Positions 36,116 to 44,102 of a stretch of 55,898 nt of DNA are shown in pieces; positions within the stretch are counted from its first letter, which is position 1; the number at the start of each line of letters is the position of its first letter. The position numbers and the translations under genes are program-made. The notes beneath the pieces were generated by a model. It did not search any database and was not told the DNA's origin. It saw nothing but the letters and a program-made list of their open reading frames with translations. The DNA is from an uncultured Eubacteriales bacterium (lineage in GTDB: Bacteria; Bacillota; Clostridia; Christensenellales; Aristaeellaceae), in contig ONCV01000020.1 in assembly GCA_900316415.1 (NCBI GenBank), forward strand, positions 1-55,898. Reading direction: 5' to 3'.

Positions 36116-37162
36116 TCAGCGCAGCGGCACGTATCCCGCCTGGGCGATGCAGGCCTGCCCCTCGTCCGAGGCCATCCACTGCGCAAAGCGCTCCGCCGTT
36201 TCGTTTCCCTTCGCGTACACCGCGTAGTAATACACCGTGAAGGGATAGGCGCCGCTCTGCAGGTTTTCCGCCGTGGGGGCGATGCCGTCCACCGCCAGCA
36301 CCTTCAGGCTGCCGCTCCGGTACAGGCTGTCCACGTAGTACAGGTAGGAGTATCCGATGGCGTTCCGGCTGTTGTCGTAGTTGCCAATCTGCGCCACCAG
36401 GTCCGCCATGCCGTCGGAAATGTAGTTCGGCTCCGCGTGGCTGATCTCGTATCCGTCCATGACCAGCTCCTCCATGGCGGTCTGGCTGCCGGATCCGTGG
36501 GGCCGCTGATACGCCGCGATCAGGGTGTCCGCGGGGCCGCCGACCTCCTCCCACCGGGTGATCCGGCCGGTATAGATCCCGCGGATCTGGTCCGCGGTCA
36601 GGCTTTCCGCCGGGTTTCCGCTGTTCACCAGGAACACGAACGCGTCCAGGCACACGGGAACCAGGACCAGCTCAACCCCCGCCTCCTCCGCGGCCTTCCG
36701 CTCGTCCGCGTTGGGCCCGGTGCCCAGCACCAGGTCCACGGGATGGGTGTCGTCCATCATGATGCCCCGGGAGGCGATGGTCACCGTGGGGTTGGCCAGC
36801 CCCCGGGTCAGCCGGTCATACGCGTAGGGCGTGGTGGAGAAGCTGACGAACCCGTTCAGGTCCTCCTCGGGCAGATCCAGCCACTGTCGCGCCAGCTCCA
36901 TGGCCAGCGGCACGCACACCGTGGATCCGTCGATGGAGGGATATTCGCCCCATTCGCAGACGGACAGGCCCTCATAGCCCTCCAGCGGCGCCGCCTCCCC
37001 CAGCTGGAAGTCCGCCGGTTCCGAAACATGGCGCTGCCAGTCCGCCCCCCGGGTGATGGACTGGTTGATCTGGCTCCAGGAGCCGTTTTCCGCCGCGGCC
37101 GCGCCGGACAATGCCAGCGCCGCGCTCAGCAGCACGCAGAGGATTTTCCGCAGGTTCTTCAT
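36116..37162 (-). CDS. Exported PstS-like substrate-binding protein
   Basis: 348 residues from ATG 37162, overlapping the upstream stop by ATGA. Signal peptide MKNLRKILCVLLSAALALSG, no lipobox. The PBP-like fold of phosphate-binding proteins is seen in SVCEWGEYPSIDGSTVCVPL, FVSFSTTPYAYDRLTRGLAN, VNSGNPAESLTADQIRGIYT and AYQRPHGSGSQTAMEELVM. The DGST and GSGS loops are where PstS binds phosphate. No pstCAB genes accompany it; instead it is coupled to an LRR/SH3 protein, so it may be a stand-alone sensor or binding protein rather than part of phosphate import. Confidence 0.85.
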   Translation of the reverse strand: MKNLRKILCVLLSAALALSGAAAAENGSWSQINQSITRGADWQRHVSEPADFQLGEAAPLEGYEGLSVCEWGEYPSIDGSTVCVPLAMELARQWLDLPEEDLNGFVSFSTTPYAYDRLTRGLANPTVTIASRGIMMDDTHPVDLVLGTGPNADERKAAEEAGVELVLVPVCLDAFVFLVNSGNPAESLTADQIRGIYTGRITRWEEVGGPADTLIAAYQRPHGSGSQTAMEELVMDGYEISHAEPNYISDGMADLVAQIGNYDNSRNAIGYSYLYYVDSLYRSGSLKVLAVDGIAPTAENLQSGAYPFTVYYYAVYAKGNETAERFAQWMASDEGQACIAQAGYVPLR

Positions 37163-38760
37163 GTTCCCGTCCTTTCTCCGGCTTCTCCGGAATCCGTTTC
37201 GCCGCCCCCGGGCTCCTGTTCCGCGATCATCAGGTTTTCCGTCCGGATCCATCCGGTCAGGGCGATGGTCCGGATCCGGGCCCATTCCTCCCGGGTTTCC
37301 AGCACTTCCGCCTGCTCTCCCCGGTAGGTCCAGCCCAGGCAGGCGCCCTCCGGCGCGTCCAGCAGGCGAATGGGCTGCCCCGCCTCCTCCGTCACCAGCA
37401 TTCCCAGCACCCGGCTGTCCCCGGTGCGGGGCCGGTAAAGCCTCACCAGGCGGAAGGGCAGCTCGGCCTCCGGGTCTTCCTCCCCCGGGGCCCCCGCCCG
37501 CCCGTAGAAGCGGCCCACCAGGTCGTTCTCGTCGTCGAAGTACGCCTCGCTGTACTGCTCCAGGCCCTTCCGCCGCAGCTCCTCCAGGCCCTCCTCCGTG
37601 GGCACCACCCGGCTGATCTCAAAGAACGGCTCGGATCCCGCGGGCAGCAGCCGGTCCAGGTCGATCCAGGAGATGTCTCCATAGTCCCAGATCCTCGCCC
37701 GGCCGCCGGAGCAGGCGAAATAGGTGACCCGGGTACCGGACTGCTTCCGCCGCGCGGGCGTTTCCGCCGCCGGGGAGTCGTAGACCGCCACCGGCCCCTC
37801 CCCGTCTTCTCCCGAAAGCCAGGCCGCCGCGGTCACCCGGGTCTCCGTCCGCACCTGGTCGAAGTTATCCGTCTCCCGGAGCTCCGTCAGCGTGCCCCCG
37901 TTGTCGCCCATGTAGCGGCTCGGATCCTCGTGCAGCGCGTAATCCTCGCCCCAGGAGGCGGTCATGCCCGGCGGCAGCGAAAGCCGCTCCAGGCTGACGC
38001 AGTTGGCGAAGGCGCTTGGGTCCAGCTCCGTCACCGTCAGCGGCACGGTCAGGCTGTGCAGCCGGCCGCATCCGGCAAAGGCGTACGCCTCGATGCGCCG
38101 CAGCCCGATGGGCAGGGAGATCGTCTGCAGGGGGATCCCCATGTCTTCGTCGTTGAAGGCGCCGTCGCCGATGGTTTTCGTGCCCGCCGGAACGTCATAA
38201 TGCAGCGCGTCGCTGCCCGCCGCGTAGGCGATCAGGGTTTCCCCGTCCGCGCTGAAGAGTACGCCGTCCCGGCTGGAATACCGCGGATTTCCCTCCTCCG
38301 CCTCCCATTCCCGGATGCTGCAGTTGTACAGCCCCGGCAGGTTCCCCGTGTAGTCCCTTCCCAGGATCAGCCGCCGGATCCATCCGTTGCAGAATGCCTC
38401 CTCGCTGACATATTCCACCGGGCCGTTCAGCACGACGTCCTGGCCGGTCAGCTCGCACAGGGATTCCATCTCGATCACCCGCAGGGTGGAGGGCAGCACA
38501 ATTTCCCGGATCCCGGACGGGAAGTCCTCCTGAAGATACAGGCTGGGGCAATAAAGATCCTCCTCCGGAATCCCGGGGTCCATGTCCTCTTCCGTCCAGC
38601 CCTCCTCGTGGATGCCTCCCAGCGTGCGGACTCCCTCCCGGATGATCAGCCGGTCCCCCTCCACGGTCCAGGGCTTCTCCTCCTCCCCGCTGTCGGCGGC
38701 CGCCGCGGCGGCCAGGATCGCCAGCAGCAGGCAGCACAGCAGGGCGATTTTTCGCTTCAT
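37159..38760 (-). CDS. Secreted protein with BspA-type leucine-rich repeats and SH3-like domain
   Basis: 533 residues from ATG 38760. Signal peptide KRKIALLCCLLLAILAAAAA. Residues about 75-275 contain LRR_5/BspA-like repeats (TLRVIEMESLCELTGQDVVL; GLRRIEAYAFAGCGRLHSLT; VTELDPSAFANCVSLERLSL). The middle region has YDSPAAETPARRKQSG and WDYGDISWIDLDRLLP, and the last 70 residues form a bacterial SH3-like domain (PIRLLDAPEGACLGWTYRGE, TGWIRTENLM). Such proteins bind cell wall or host/substrate surfaces. It is coupled by ATGA to the PstS-like gene. Confidence 0.85.
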   Translation of the reverse strand: MKRKIALLCCLLLAILAAAAAADSGEEEKPWTVEGDRLIIREGVRTLGGIHEEGWTEEDMDPGIPEEDLYCPSLYLQEDFPSGIREIVLPSTLRVIEMESLCELTGQDVVLNGPVEYVSEEAFCNGWIRRLILGRDYTGNLPGLYNCSIREWEAEEGNPRYSSRDGVLFSADGETLIAYAAGSDALHYDVPAGTKTIGDGAFNDEDMGIPLQTISLPIGLRRIEAYAFAGCGRLHSLTVPLTVTELDPSAFANCVSLERLSLPPGMTASWGEDYALHEDPSRYMGDNGGTLTELRETDNFDQVRTETRVTAAAWLSGEDGEGPVAVYDSPAAETPARRKQSGTRVTYFACSGGRARIWDYGDISWIDLDRLLPAGSEPFFEISRVVPTEEGLEELRRKGLEQYSEAYFDDENDLVGRFYGRAGAPGEEDPEAELPFRLVRLYRPRTGDSRVLGMLVTEEAGQPIRLLDAPEGACLGWTYRGEQAEVLETREEWARIRTIALTGWIRTENLMIAEQEPGGGETDSGEAGERTGT

Positions 38761-38824
38761 GTTCCGTCCTCCCCTTCCTTTCCCGAAAAGGTAAAATGCG
38801 GCAGTTCTGTCATTTCTTTCCTTC

Positions 38825-38853
38825 ATTATATCAGATCATTCCGTTCCTGCCAA
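38825..38853 (-). promoter_or_regulatory. Promoter of the LRR/PstS-like operon
   Basis: Minus-strand TTGGCA (38853-38848) and TATAAT (38830-38825) with a 17-base spacer, about 65 bases before the ATG at 38760, in the gap after the NlpC/P60 gene. Confidence 0.8.
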
Positions 38854-38877
38854 TCTTCCGCGCCGTCCCCCGACGGC

Positions 38878-40197
38878 TCAGTCCGCGGTCCAGGCGATGC
38901 GCCGGCATTCCCGGAGGGGAAACGCAGTCATCTCCTGCCCCATCACCCGGAAGTATCCGTATTCCCGGCCCCAGGGCGCGGCGCGCCGGTGCGGGGCATC
39001 CTCCGCCCCGTTCACCAGGATCGACACCGTGACCCCTCCGTCCGGCGGGGTCACGCGGACGCGCCGGGTTTCGCCCCCCCGGAGGTATTCCGCGAAGCGG
39101 TCATACACAAAGGGGTCCTCCCCGCAGTGGATCATCATCGGCGCATCCAGCCATTCCGCCAGCTCCGGCGCGTTTTCCCCCGTGATTCCGTACTGCCGCG
39201 GGATTCCGAGGTAGATCCCGACATGCAGGCTCCCGTGGTCAAAGGCCAGCAGGTCGCCCGGCTGCAGCATCCAGTGCCACTGTCCCGGGTCCATGCCCCG
39301 CATCGGAAAGCCGGCGCTCCGGTCCGTGATGACCTCCTCCAGGGAGGCCATCTGCGTCCTGCCCGCCTTCTCCTGCGCCCACCGGATGAACCCGATGCAG
39401 TCAAACCCGCCCAGGTAGTATTTCCCTTCCCGGTAATAGCTGGAGCTCTGGTCCGGGGTGAACACCCGCAGCACGTTCTCCTCCAGGTGTCCGCCGAAAT
39501 AGTACGGGGCTCCGGTCTCCGGCCAGGCCGGGATCACGATGGCCTCCGTCGTCTCCCGGTATCGCTCCAGCACCCAGTGATTCGCCGGCAGGGCGGTCAG
39601 GGCGCTGTCCAGCAGGTCCTCCTCCCCGACCGGGCTGCCCCGGCTTCCGTCCCCGGTCCGGATCCGGACGTCGATCCAGCTGTTTTCAAGATCAAAGTCC
39701 GCACCGTAGCTCCGGCTCCCGTCCGCCGCCATCAGCCGCAGGGACAGAGGTTCCCCGCTCCGTCCCGCTTCCGCGATCAGGGGCCGCACGTCCCACAGAT
39801 TCCATCCGTCCTCCATCCGGGCGGTCAGGGTGGCCTTTTCATTGCCCCGGGGCCACAGCGCGTACCGGCCGTTTCCGTCCCCCCGGATCCCCGACACGCG
39901 CAGGCGCCACCGGGCGCTGACGATCTCGCCGCCCTCCGCCCCCAGCGCGTCCGTCCACCCCGTTCCCCCGTTCCGGAGGCGGGCCTCCGCGGGATCGATC
40001 CGGATCTGCGCGCTCCGGCTCCGGCTTCCGGTTTTCCCGATCCGGGTCATCCCGTCCGCCGCCTGCTCCTGCCATTCCACCCGGACCGGAATCCGGTATT
40101 CGAGGATCCGGCCCTCCGCCCGTCCCGCGCCGATCAGGGCAAGAATCAGCAGCATCAGTCCTCCGCCGATTGCGATTCTCCTCCGTCTTCCGTCCAT
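38878..40197 (-). CDS. Membrane-anchored or secreted NlpC/P60-type protein
   Basis: 439 residues from ATG 40197, eight bases after GGAGGAG; an upstream TTG has no site. The N-terminus is an arginine-rich stretch and one hydrophobic helix (IAIGGGLMLLILALIGAGRA). Residues about 40-190 resemble a beta-sandwich. The C-terminal part has NlpC/P60 features: GGFDCIGFIRWAQEKAG (nucleophile Cys near 260) and FDHGSLHVGIYLGI (catalytic His). Such domains cleave peptidoglycan stem peptides, so a wall-remodelling role is likely. The third polar residue cannot be fixed by eye. Confidence 0.8.
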   Translation of the reverse strand: MDGRRRRIAIGGGLMLLILALIGAGRAEGRILEYRIPVRVEWQEQAADGMTRIGKTGSRSRSAQIRIDPAEARLRNGGTGWTDALGAEGGEIVSARWRLRVSGIRGDGNGRYALWPRGNEKATLTARMEDGWNLWDVRPLIAEAGRSGEPLSLRLMAADGSRSYGADFDLENSWIDVRIRTGDGSRGSPVGEEDLLDSALTALPANHWVLERYRETTEAIVIPAWPETGAPYYFGGHLEENVLRVFTPDQSSSYYREGKYYLGGFDCIGFIRWAQEKAGRTQMASLEEVITDRSAGFPMRGMDPGQWHWMLQPGDLLAFDHGSLHVGIYLGIPRQYGITGENAPELAEWLDAPMMIHCGEDPFVYDRFAEYLRGGETRRVRVTPPDGGVTVSILVNGAEDAPHRRAAPWGREYGYFRVMGQEMTAFPLRECRRIAWTAD

Positions 40198-40254
40198 CCC
40201 GTGCTCCTCCGCTTCTTCCGTCCGCGCAGCCCGCAAATTTGCCTGAAAAAATGC

Positions 40255-40283
40255 TTGCCTTTTTCATTTCCGTGTGCTATACT
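40255..40283 (+). promoter_or_regulatory. Promoter of the tRNA-like RNA
   Basis: TTGCCT (40255-40260) and TATACT (40278-40283) with a 17-base spacer. The predicted start near 40290 lies about 19 bases before the tRNA-like 5' end, typical of tRNA genes. A hairpin CGTTCC/GGAACG (40290-40305) fills this leader. Confidence 0.7.
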
Positions 40284-40308
40284 ACCATCCGTTCCGGTTG
40301 GAACGCAA

Positions 40309-40425
40309 GGGGCATTGGCACAGTTGGTAGGACGAACTCCTCCGACTGCAACGCCCGCCGGTCGAAATTGTGACCAGACCGGCCAATGTAAAAAACGGTC
40401 ACAAAACTTACCAGATGCTCCACCA
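40309..40425 (+). ncRNA. tRNA-like structured RNA with alanine-type acceptor and pseudoknot
   Basis: The ends look like a tRNA: GGGGCAT (40309-40315) pairs with ATGCTCC (40415-40421), then A and an encoded CCA (40423-40425). Pair three is G-U and the discriminator is A, the identity features of tRNA-Ala and tmRNA. GGCACAGTTGGTAG looks like a D-arm 5' half, but no matching D-stem, anticodon arm or T-arm follows. Instead CAGTTGG/CCGACTG plus AGGA/TCCT make a long hairpin (40321-40348). GCCGGTC (40357-40363) pairs with GACCGGC (40377-40383), and TTGTGACC (40368-40375) with GGTCACAA (40397-40404), an H-type pseudoknot with an A-rich third loop. At 117 bases it is too long for a tRNA and far too short for tmRNA. 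A decayed tRNA gene is the main alternative. Confidence 0.55.
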
Positions 40426-40427
40426 CC

Positions 40428-40462
40428 ACCCTTGAGGCCAGACGCTTCAAGGGTTTTCTTTT
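40428..40462 (+). terminator. Terminator of the tRNA-like RNA
   Basis: ACCCTTGA (40428-40435) and TCAAGGGT (40447-40454) form an 8-bp stem with an 11-base loop, then TTTTCTTTT. It starts three bases after the CCA end. Confidence 0.85.
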
Positions 40463-40520
40463 GCCTATAAGGCCCAAATTCGACTTTTGCTCTCCGGGGC
40501 GGCACTAAGGTCGCCTGACG

Positions 40521-40535
40521 GTAAGCGGTAGATAA
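40521..40535 (+). repeat. IS66 left inverted repeat
   Basis: GTAAGCGGTAGATAA, identical over 15 bases to the complement of 43086-43100. Confidence 0.92.
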
Positions 40536-40597
40536 ACAACGCATTCAAAACAGACTGCCGACATGAGATAATTCTCCAAGGGCCACATAATCTCAGG

Positions 40598-40612
40598 GAA
40601 TCTCCGAGATTC
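40598..40612. repeat. Subterminal palindrome in IS66
   Basis: GAATCTC, one base, GAGATTC; neighbouring copies of TCTCAG lie at 40591 and 40611. This GAGA/TCTC-rich patch just before tnpA could bind a transposition protein or regulate tnpA translation. Confidence 0.45.
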
Positions 40613-40642
40613 TCAGAGAATATATGAGACACGGAGGAGATC

Positions 40643-41014
40643 ATGGACGTAAGGGAAATATGTCACACAGCACGGTTAACTGAATGGCAGGAGCGCATCC
40701 GGGCGTGCCGATTCAGTGGGAAAAATGTTACTACCTGGTGTGCGGAAAACGGAATCAGCCCAAAGACATACTACAGATGGGAACGTACTTGTCTGGGAGA
40801 AGCCGCCAAACGCTTAGGATATGCCAGTGAAAACCAGGGACTCATCAAAGTCAATCCAGATCAGCTACCAACGGGATACACAAATTCCGTAGAGCCAAAT
40901 ACTGCGGGAATCGAATGCATCATCCGGTATGGGCAGGTTTCCATTGAAATCAATTCTGAAATGTCAGTCAGCAAGATAGCGGATCTTGTAGGAGCTCTGA
41001 ATAGCCATGTTTGA
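40643..41014 (+). CDS. tnpA: IS66 accessory protein TnpA
   Basis: 123 residues from ATG 40643 after ACGGAGGAG. The helix-turn-helix region (LTEWQERIRACRFSGKNVTT, WCAENGISPKTYYRWERTCL) is typical of the IS66 first ORF. It is not the DDE transposase; IS66 needs it together with TnpB for transposition. Its end overlaps tnpB by eight bases, pointing to coupled translation. Confidence 0.92.
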   Translation: MDVREICHTARLTEWQERIRACRFSGKNVTTWCAENGISPKTYYRWERTCLGEAAKRLGYASENQGLIKVNPDQLPTGYTNSVEPNTAGIECIIRYGQVSIEINSEMSVSKIADLVGALNSHV

Positions 41015-41360
41015 CTTCAGCAGAATTCAGAATTACTACATTCAGACTGGCTATACGGATATGCGGCTCCATATTGACGGATTAGTTGCCAAGGTTCAGC
41101 TGGAATACGGCCGTCAATTGGAAGAGACATCCATATTCATTTTTTGCGGACGGAAAGCAGATAGAATCAAAGCAATTTACTGGGACGGCACAGGATACAT
41201 CCTCCTATACAAGCGTCTGGATGAATTGCGATTCCAGTGGCCGCGGAATGAGAATGAATTAAAACTGCTAACAAAGCAACAATTTCGCTGGCTCATGGAA
41301 GGTCTTTCCATAGCGCCAAAGAATGCCTTCAAGCCTGGAAAACCCGGTACAGTTTTTTAA
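41007..41360 (+). CDS. tnpB: IS66 accessory protein TnpB
   Basis: 117 residues, the Orf2 type: YYIQTGYTDMRLHIDGLVAK, IFIFCGRKADRIKAIYWDGT, GYILLYKRLDELRFQWPRNE and LTKQQFRWLMEGLSI. This IS66 TnpB is unrelated to the RNA-guided TnpB nuclease of IS605 elements. Required for transposition; biochemical role unclear. Confidence 0.94.
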   Translation: MFDFSRIQNYYIQTGYTDMRLHIDGLVAKVQLEYGRQLEETSIFIFCGRKADRIKAIYWDGTGYILLYKRLDELRFQWPRNENELKLLTKQQFRWLMEGLSIAPKNAFKPGKPGTVF

Positions 41361-41446
41361 GGGAAAATGTTGAAAAATAAGGTTTTTTCAGCATTTTCCA
41401 AAAGGATTTTACACGCCGCCTGTCGAATATATATAACAGAAAGGCG

Positions 41447-43084
41447 GTGGGCAGTGTGGAACAGGAAATGGTACCGAAAGCCATGCTTGACATGGTACTG
41501 GATCAGCTCTCCATGCTGCGTGAACAAGTCGCCAAGATGCAGGAAACTATTGAGAAGCTTGTCGAAGATAACCGCAAAAAAGATGCCATCATCGAGGAAA
41601 AGAATCAAATCATCCTGAATGCAAACCGGGCCAGATTCGGACAGAGCAGTGAACAGAGGAAATATGTTCTGAGTGACGGCCAGCTCAGCATGTTTGAGAT
41701 AACCGGGGACGGAAATATCCAGCGGGAAGCAGAATCGGAGAAAGCGACAGAAGAAAACAATACAGTGACGGTCGCAGCTCATACACGAAAGGCGAAACGG
41801 ACCATGGAAGAACTCTGTGCCAATCTTCCGGTAGAGGAGATTGTGACAGATCTTCCGGAAGACGAGAAGGTTAACGCTCAGGGCGAACCGCTTAAGTGTA
41901 TTGGCAAAACAGAAGTCCGGTCAGAACTCATTAAAGAACCGCAAAAAGCATATGTCCGGAAGTATTACATCATGGTATATGCCGATCCGAAAGCAGAGGA
42001 AAGAACCGGAGAAGCAGATATACGGAGAGCGCCGACACCTGCGCCGCTTATTCCGCACAGTTACGCTTCGGCATCAGTGGTGACAGACGTCATTGTCAGC
42101 AAATACATGGATGCGATTCCGCTATACCGACAGGAACAGATCTGGAAACGGTACGGTGTGGATCTTAAACGCGGAACCATGTCAAAGTGGGTAATCACGG
42201 TAGCCCAGATGTACCTGAAGATCATATGGAAGAAGATGAAAGAATACCTGCTAAAGCTTCCGGTGATCCACGCGGACGAAACCGCATTGCAGGTAAACAA
42301 GGAACCAGGACGAACGCCACAGCAGGAATCCCGAATATGGGCGTATTCCTCATCGAAGAGAGCACCATACCAGATGCGGCTCTTCCAATATGAACAAAGC
42401 CGGAAGGGAGCCTGCGCAACAAACTTCCTGGAGGGATTCGCCGGAATCCTGGTCACAGACGGATACAGTGGCTATGGAGTAATCGGCGAAATCATTCGGG
42501 CAGGATGTTGGGCACATATGCGCAGGAAATGGCTCGAAGCGATGCCCAAAGGAGCGACGACAGAAAATTCAGCAGCAGCCAAAGGCTATGAGTTCTGTGG
42601 CCGGATCTTTGACGTGGAAAGAATGATCGAAGATCTTCCCGACAAGGAACGTGCAGCAAAGCGTCAGAAAATGACCAAACCCATTATCGACGAGTATTAC
42701 GCCTGGATCGAGACGATCTTCAAGCCCAGCGGCAAGCTGAAAGAAGCCGTGACTTACGCTATAAACCAGAAGGAATATCTTTGCACTTTCCTTTATCACG
42801 GTGAAATTGAAGCCAGTAACAATACCGTTGAGAATGCCCAGCGCGGCGTGGTACTTGGCAGAAAGAATTGGCTTTTCTGTGATACACCGGACGGAGCACA
42901 AGCCAGCGTTATTGCTGATTCAATCCTTGAATCTGCAAAAGCTAATGGGCTGAATCCTGAGAAGTATATGAATCATATCCTCACAGTCCTGCCGGATCGA
43001 TTCGCGAAAGAGCCGAATGCAGATATCGAAGATCTGCTGCCCTGGAATGATCAGATCAAAGAAATCTGCAAACTTGGGGTGTAG
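41447..43084 (+). CDS. tnpC: IS66 transposase TnpC
   Basis: 545 residues if started at GTG 41447; GTG 41456 is better spaced from AAAGGCGG. The N-terminus is a leucine-zipper-like coiled coil (MLDMVLDQLSMLREQVAKMQ), then ANRARFGQSSEQRKY. Zinc-type residues are replaced by a plain region before the catalytic core. DDE residues: IHADETALQV (D), LVTDGYSGYG (D) and EASNNTVENAQRGVVLGRKN (E). The frame is intact, so the element may still be active. The stop lies two bases before the right inverted repeat. Confidence 0.95.
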   Translation: MGSVEQEMVPKAMLDMVLDQLSMLREQVAKMQETIEKLVEDNRKKDAIIEEKNQIILNANRARFGQSSEQRKYVLSDGQLSMFEITGDGNIQREAESEKATEENNTVTVAAHTRKAKRTMEELCANLPVEEIVTDLPEDEKVNAQGEPLKCIGKTEVRSELIKEPQKAYVRKYYIMVYADPKAEERTGEADIRRAPTPAPLIPHSYASASVVTDVIVSKYMDAIPLYRQEQIWKRYGVDLKRGTMSKWVITVAQMYLKIIWKKMKEYLLKLPVIHADETALQVNKEPGRTPQQESRIWAYSSSKRAPYQMRLFQYEQSRKGACATNFLEGFAGILVTDGYSGYGVIGEIIRAGCWAHMRRKWLEAMPKGATTENSAAAKGYEFCGRIFDVERMIEDLPDKERAAKRQKMTKPIIDEYYAWIETIFKPSGKLKEAVTYAINQKEYLCTFLYHGEIEASNNTVENAQRGVVLGRKNWLFCDTPDGAQASVIADSILESAKANGLNPEKYMNHILTVLPDRFAKEPNADIEDLLPWNDQIKEICKLGV

Positions 43085-43085
43085 A

Positions 43086-43100
43086 TTATCTACCGCTTAC
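43086..43100 (-). repeat. IS66 right inverted repeat
   Basis: Complement of GTAAGCGGTAGATAA; the next base starts the broken permease gene. Confidence 0.92.
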
Positions 43101-43915
43101 AAAAGATCAGACGAAATGCTCATCCAGCGATGATCCTTCCGGCGATCATTCTATTCTCCGTGTTTTTTCTCTTTCCGCTTGTCAGAGGTGTAGGTATCAG
43201 TATGACAAATTGGAAAGGATACGGGGAAGCGAAGTTCGTGGGTCTTACAAATTTCATCAGTTTCTTTTCCGATAAGCGGGCTGTTAATGATATGCTGCAT
43301 ACTTTGCAGTTTGGTTTATTAACACCATTGTTAATGAATATACTTGGCTTGGCATATGCTCTCCTATTGGATGAAAAGCTAAAAGGCCGTGGCATCGCGC
43401 GAGTCATAGTTTATTTACCGGCCATTATCAGCCCGCTTATCATCGGTTATGTCTGGCTTATTGTTTTGCGGAAGGATGGCGGCGCATTGCATGATATCAT
43501 GAAAGCAATGGGATTAGGAGCATATTTTAAGCAATGGCTCAGTTCCCCCAAAAATGCAATGACAGTTGTCATTCTCGTTAATGTTTGGCAGAAGGTCGGC
43601 TCGGTAATGATTATATATCTGGCTGGAATGCAATCAATACCGCAGGAATTATATGAAGTTGCAAACATGGATGGTGCAAGTGGTCAACAGCGTTTCAGAT
43701 ATATCACTTTACCACTGCTCATTCCTTCCATAAAAATAAATGTAATAACAAATATGATTAGCTTCCTTTGCGCGATGGACAGTATCGTAGCTTTGACAGA
43801 TGGCGGCCCCGGTTATTCGACAGAAACCTTGTCTCTGTTTATCTACCGTATGACATATGGCAGTAATACCGGATATGCCACAGCAGTAGCTTTAACGCAA
43901 AAAAAGAAGCTATGA
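43101..43915 (+). pseudogene. Carbohydrate ABC transporter permease, truncated at both ends
   Basis: The IS66 end abuts the coding frame: KIRRNAHPAMILPAIILFSV reads in frame from base 43103, but start codon, ribosome site and promoter are missing; the first ATG is 43130. Permease helices and the EAA loop are intact (EVANMDGASGQQRFRYITLP), as is the typical TDGGPGYSTETLSLFIYRMT. The last transmembrane helix is lost: after GYATAVAL the frame runs into a 14-bp inverted repeat and stops at 43915. About 260 of an expected 290 residues remain. Its binding-protein and partner permease genes are absent, so they were probably removed with the left flank. Confidence 0.8.
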
Positions 43916-43955
43916 AGAAGAGGATTAATAATCCTATGCTCCATAGCTTCTTTTT
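43901..43955 (+). terminator. Long hairpin with T-run at the end of the truncated permease
   Basis: AAAAAGAAGCTATG (43901-43914) and CATAGCTTCTTTTT (43942-43955) are perfectly complementary over 14 bases. The loop itself contains the palindrome AGGATTA/TAATCCT. It works as a rho-independent terminator, and may be the scar of a small inserted element since it replaces the permease C-terminus. Confidence 0.65.
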
Positions 43956-44035
43956 CTTCACATTCCCGTTTTTGAGTCCCATAATGACTGTTTTATGTCC
44001 TTTCTATGAAGCAGGACTTCGTGTTAGTATTTTAT

Positions 44036-44052
44036 TGTCAAAGTGTGTGACA
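44036..44052. promoter_or_regulatory. Palindrome upstream of the DapA-family gene
   Basis: TGTCA, seven bases, TGACA lies 50 bases before the ATG at 44103 and could be an operator for the catabolic locus. No convincing promoter was fixed in this 150-base gap. Confidence 0.4.
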
Positions 44053-44102
44053 GTATCGCAGAAACAGTTTTCTCAAATGTAATTACATCAAGGAGGCATC
44101 GT

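Larger units (their letters stand above)
40521..43100 (+). mobile_element. IS66-family insertion sequence, structurally complete
   Basis: Terminal inverted repeats GTAAGCGGTAGATAA (40521-40535) and its complement (43086-43100) match over 15 bases and have the GTAAGCG start typical of IS66. Inside are tnpA, tnpB and tnpC in the usual order, all open. IS66 elements make 8-bp target duplications, but the flanks here are GCCTGACG and AAAAGATC, which do not match. A deletion, a recombination between two copies, or an assembly join would explain this. Confidence 0.93.

Noticed and set aside
40309..40425. Ordinary tRNA gene or tmRNA
   Set aside because: Acceptor and CCA fit, but no D-stem, anticodon arm or T-arm can be formed, and there is no tag reading frame or room for the tmRNA pseudoknot chain.
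37111..40470. 1119-codon plus-strand frame
   Set aside because: Antisense to the LRR and NlpC/P60 genes, and crosses the promoter of the tRNA-like RNA.
41007..41360. RNA-guided TnpB nuclease with guide RNA at the element end
   Set aside because: The IS66 TnpB is a different protein of 117 residues without RuvC motifs.
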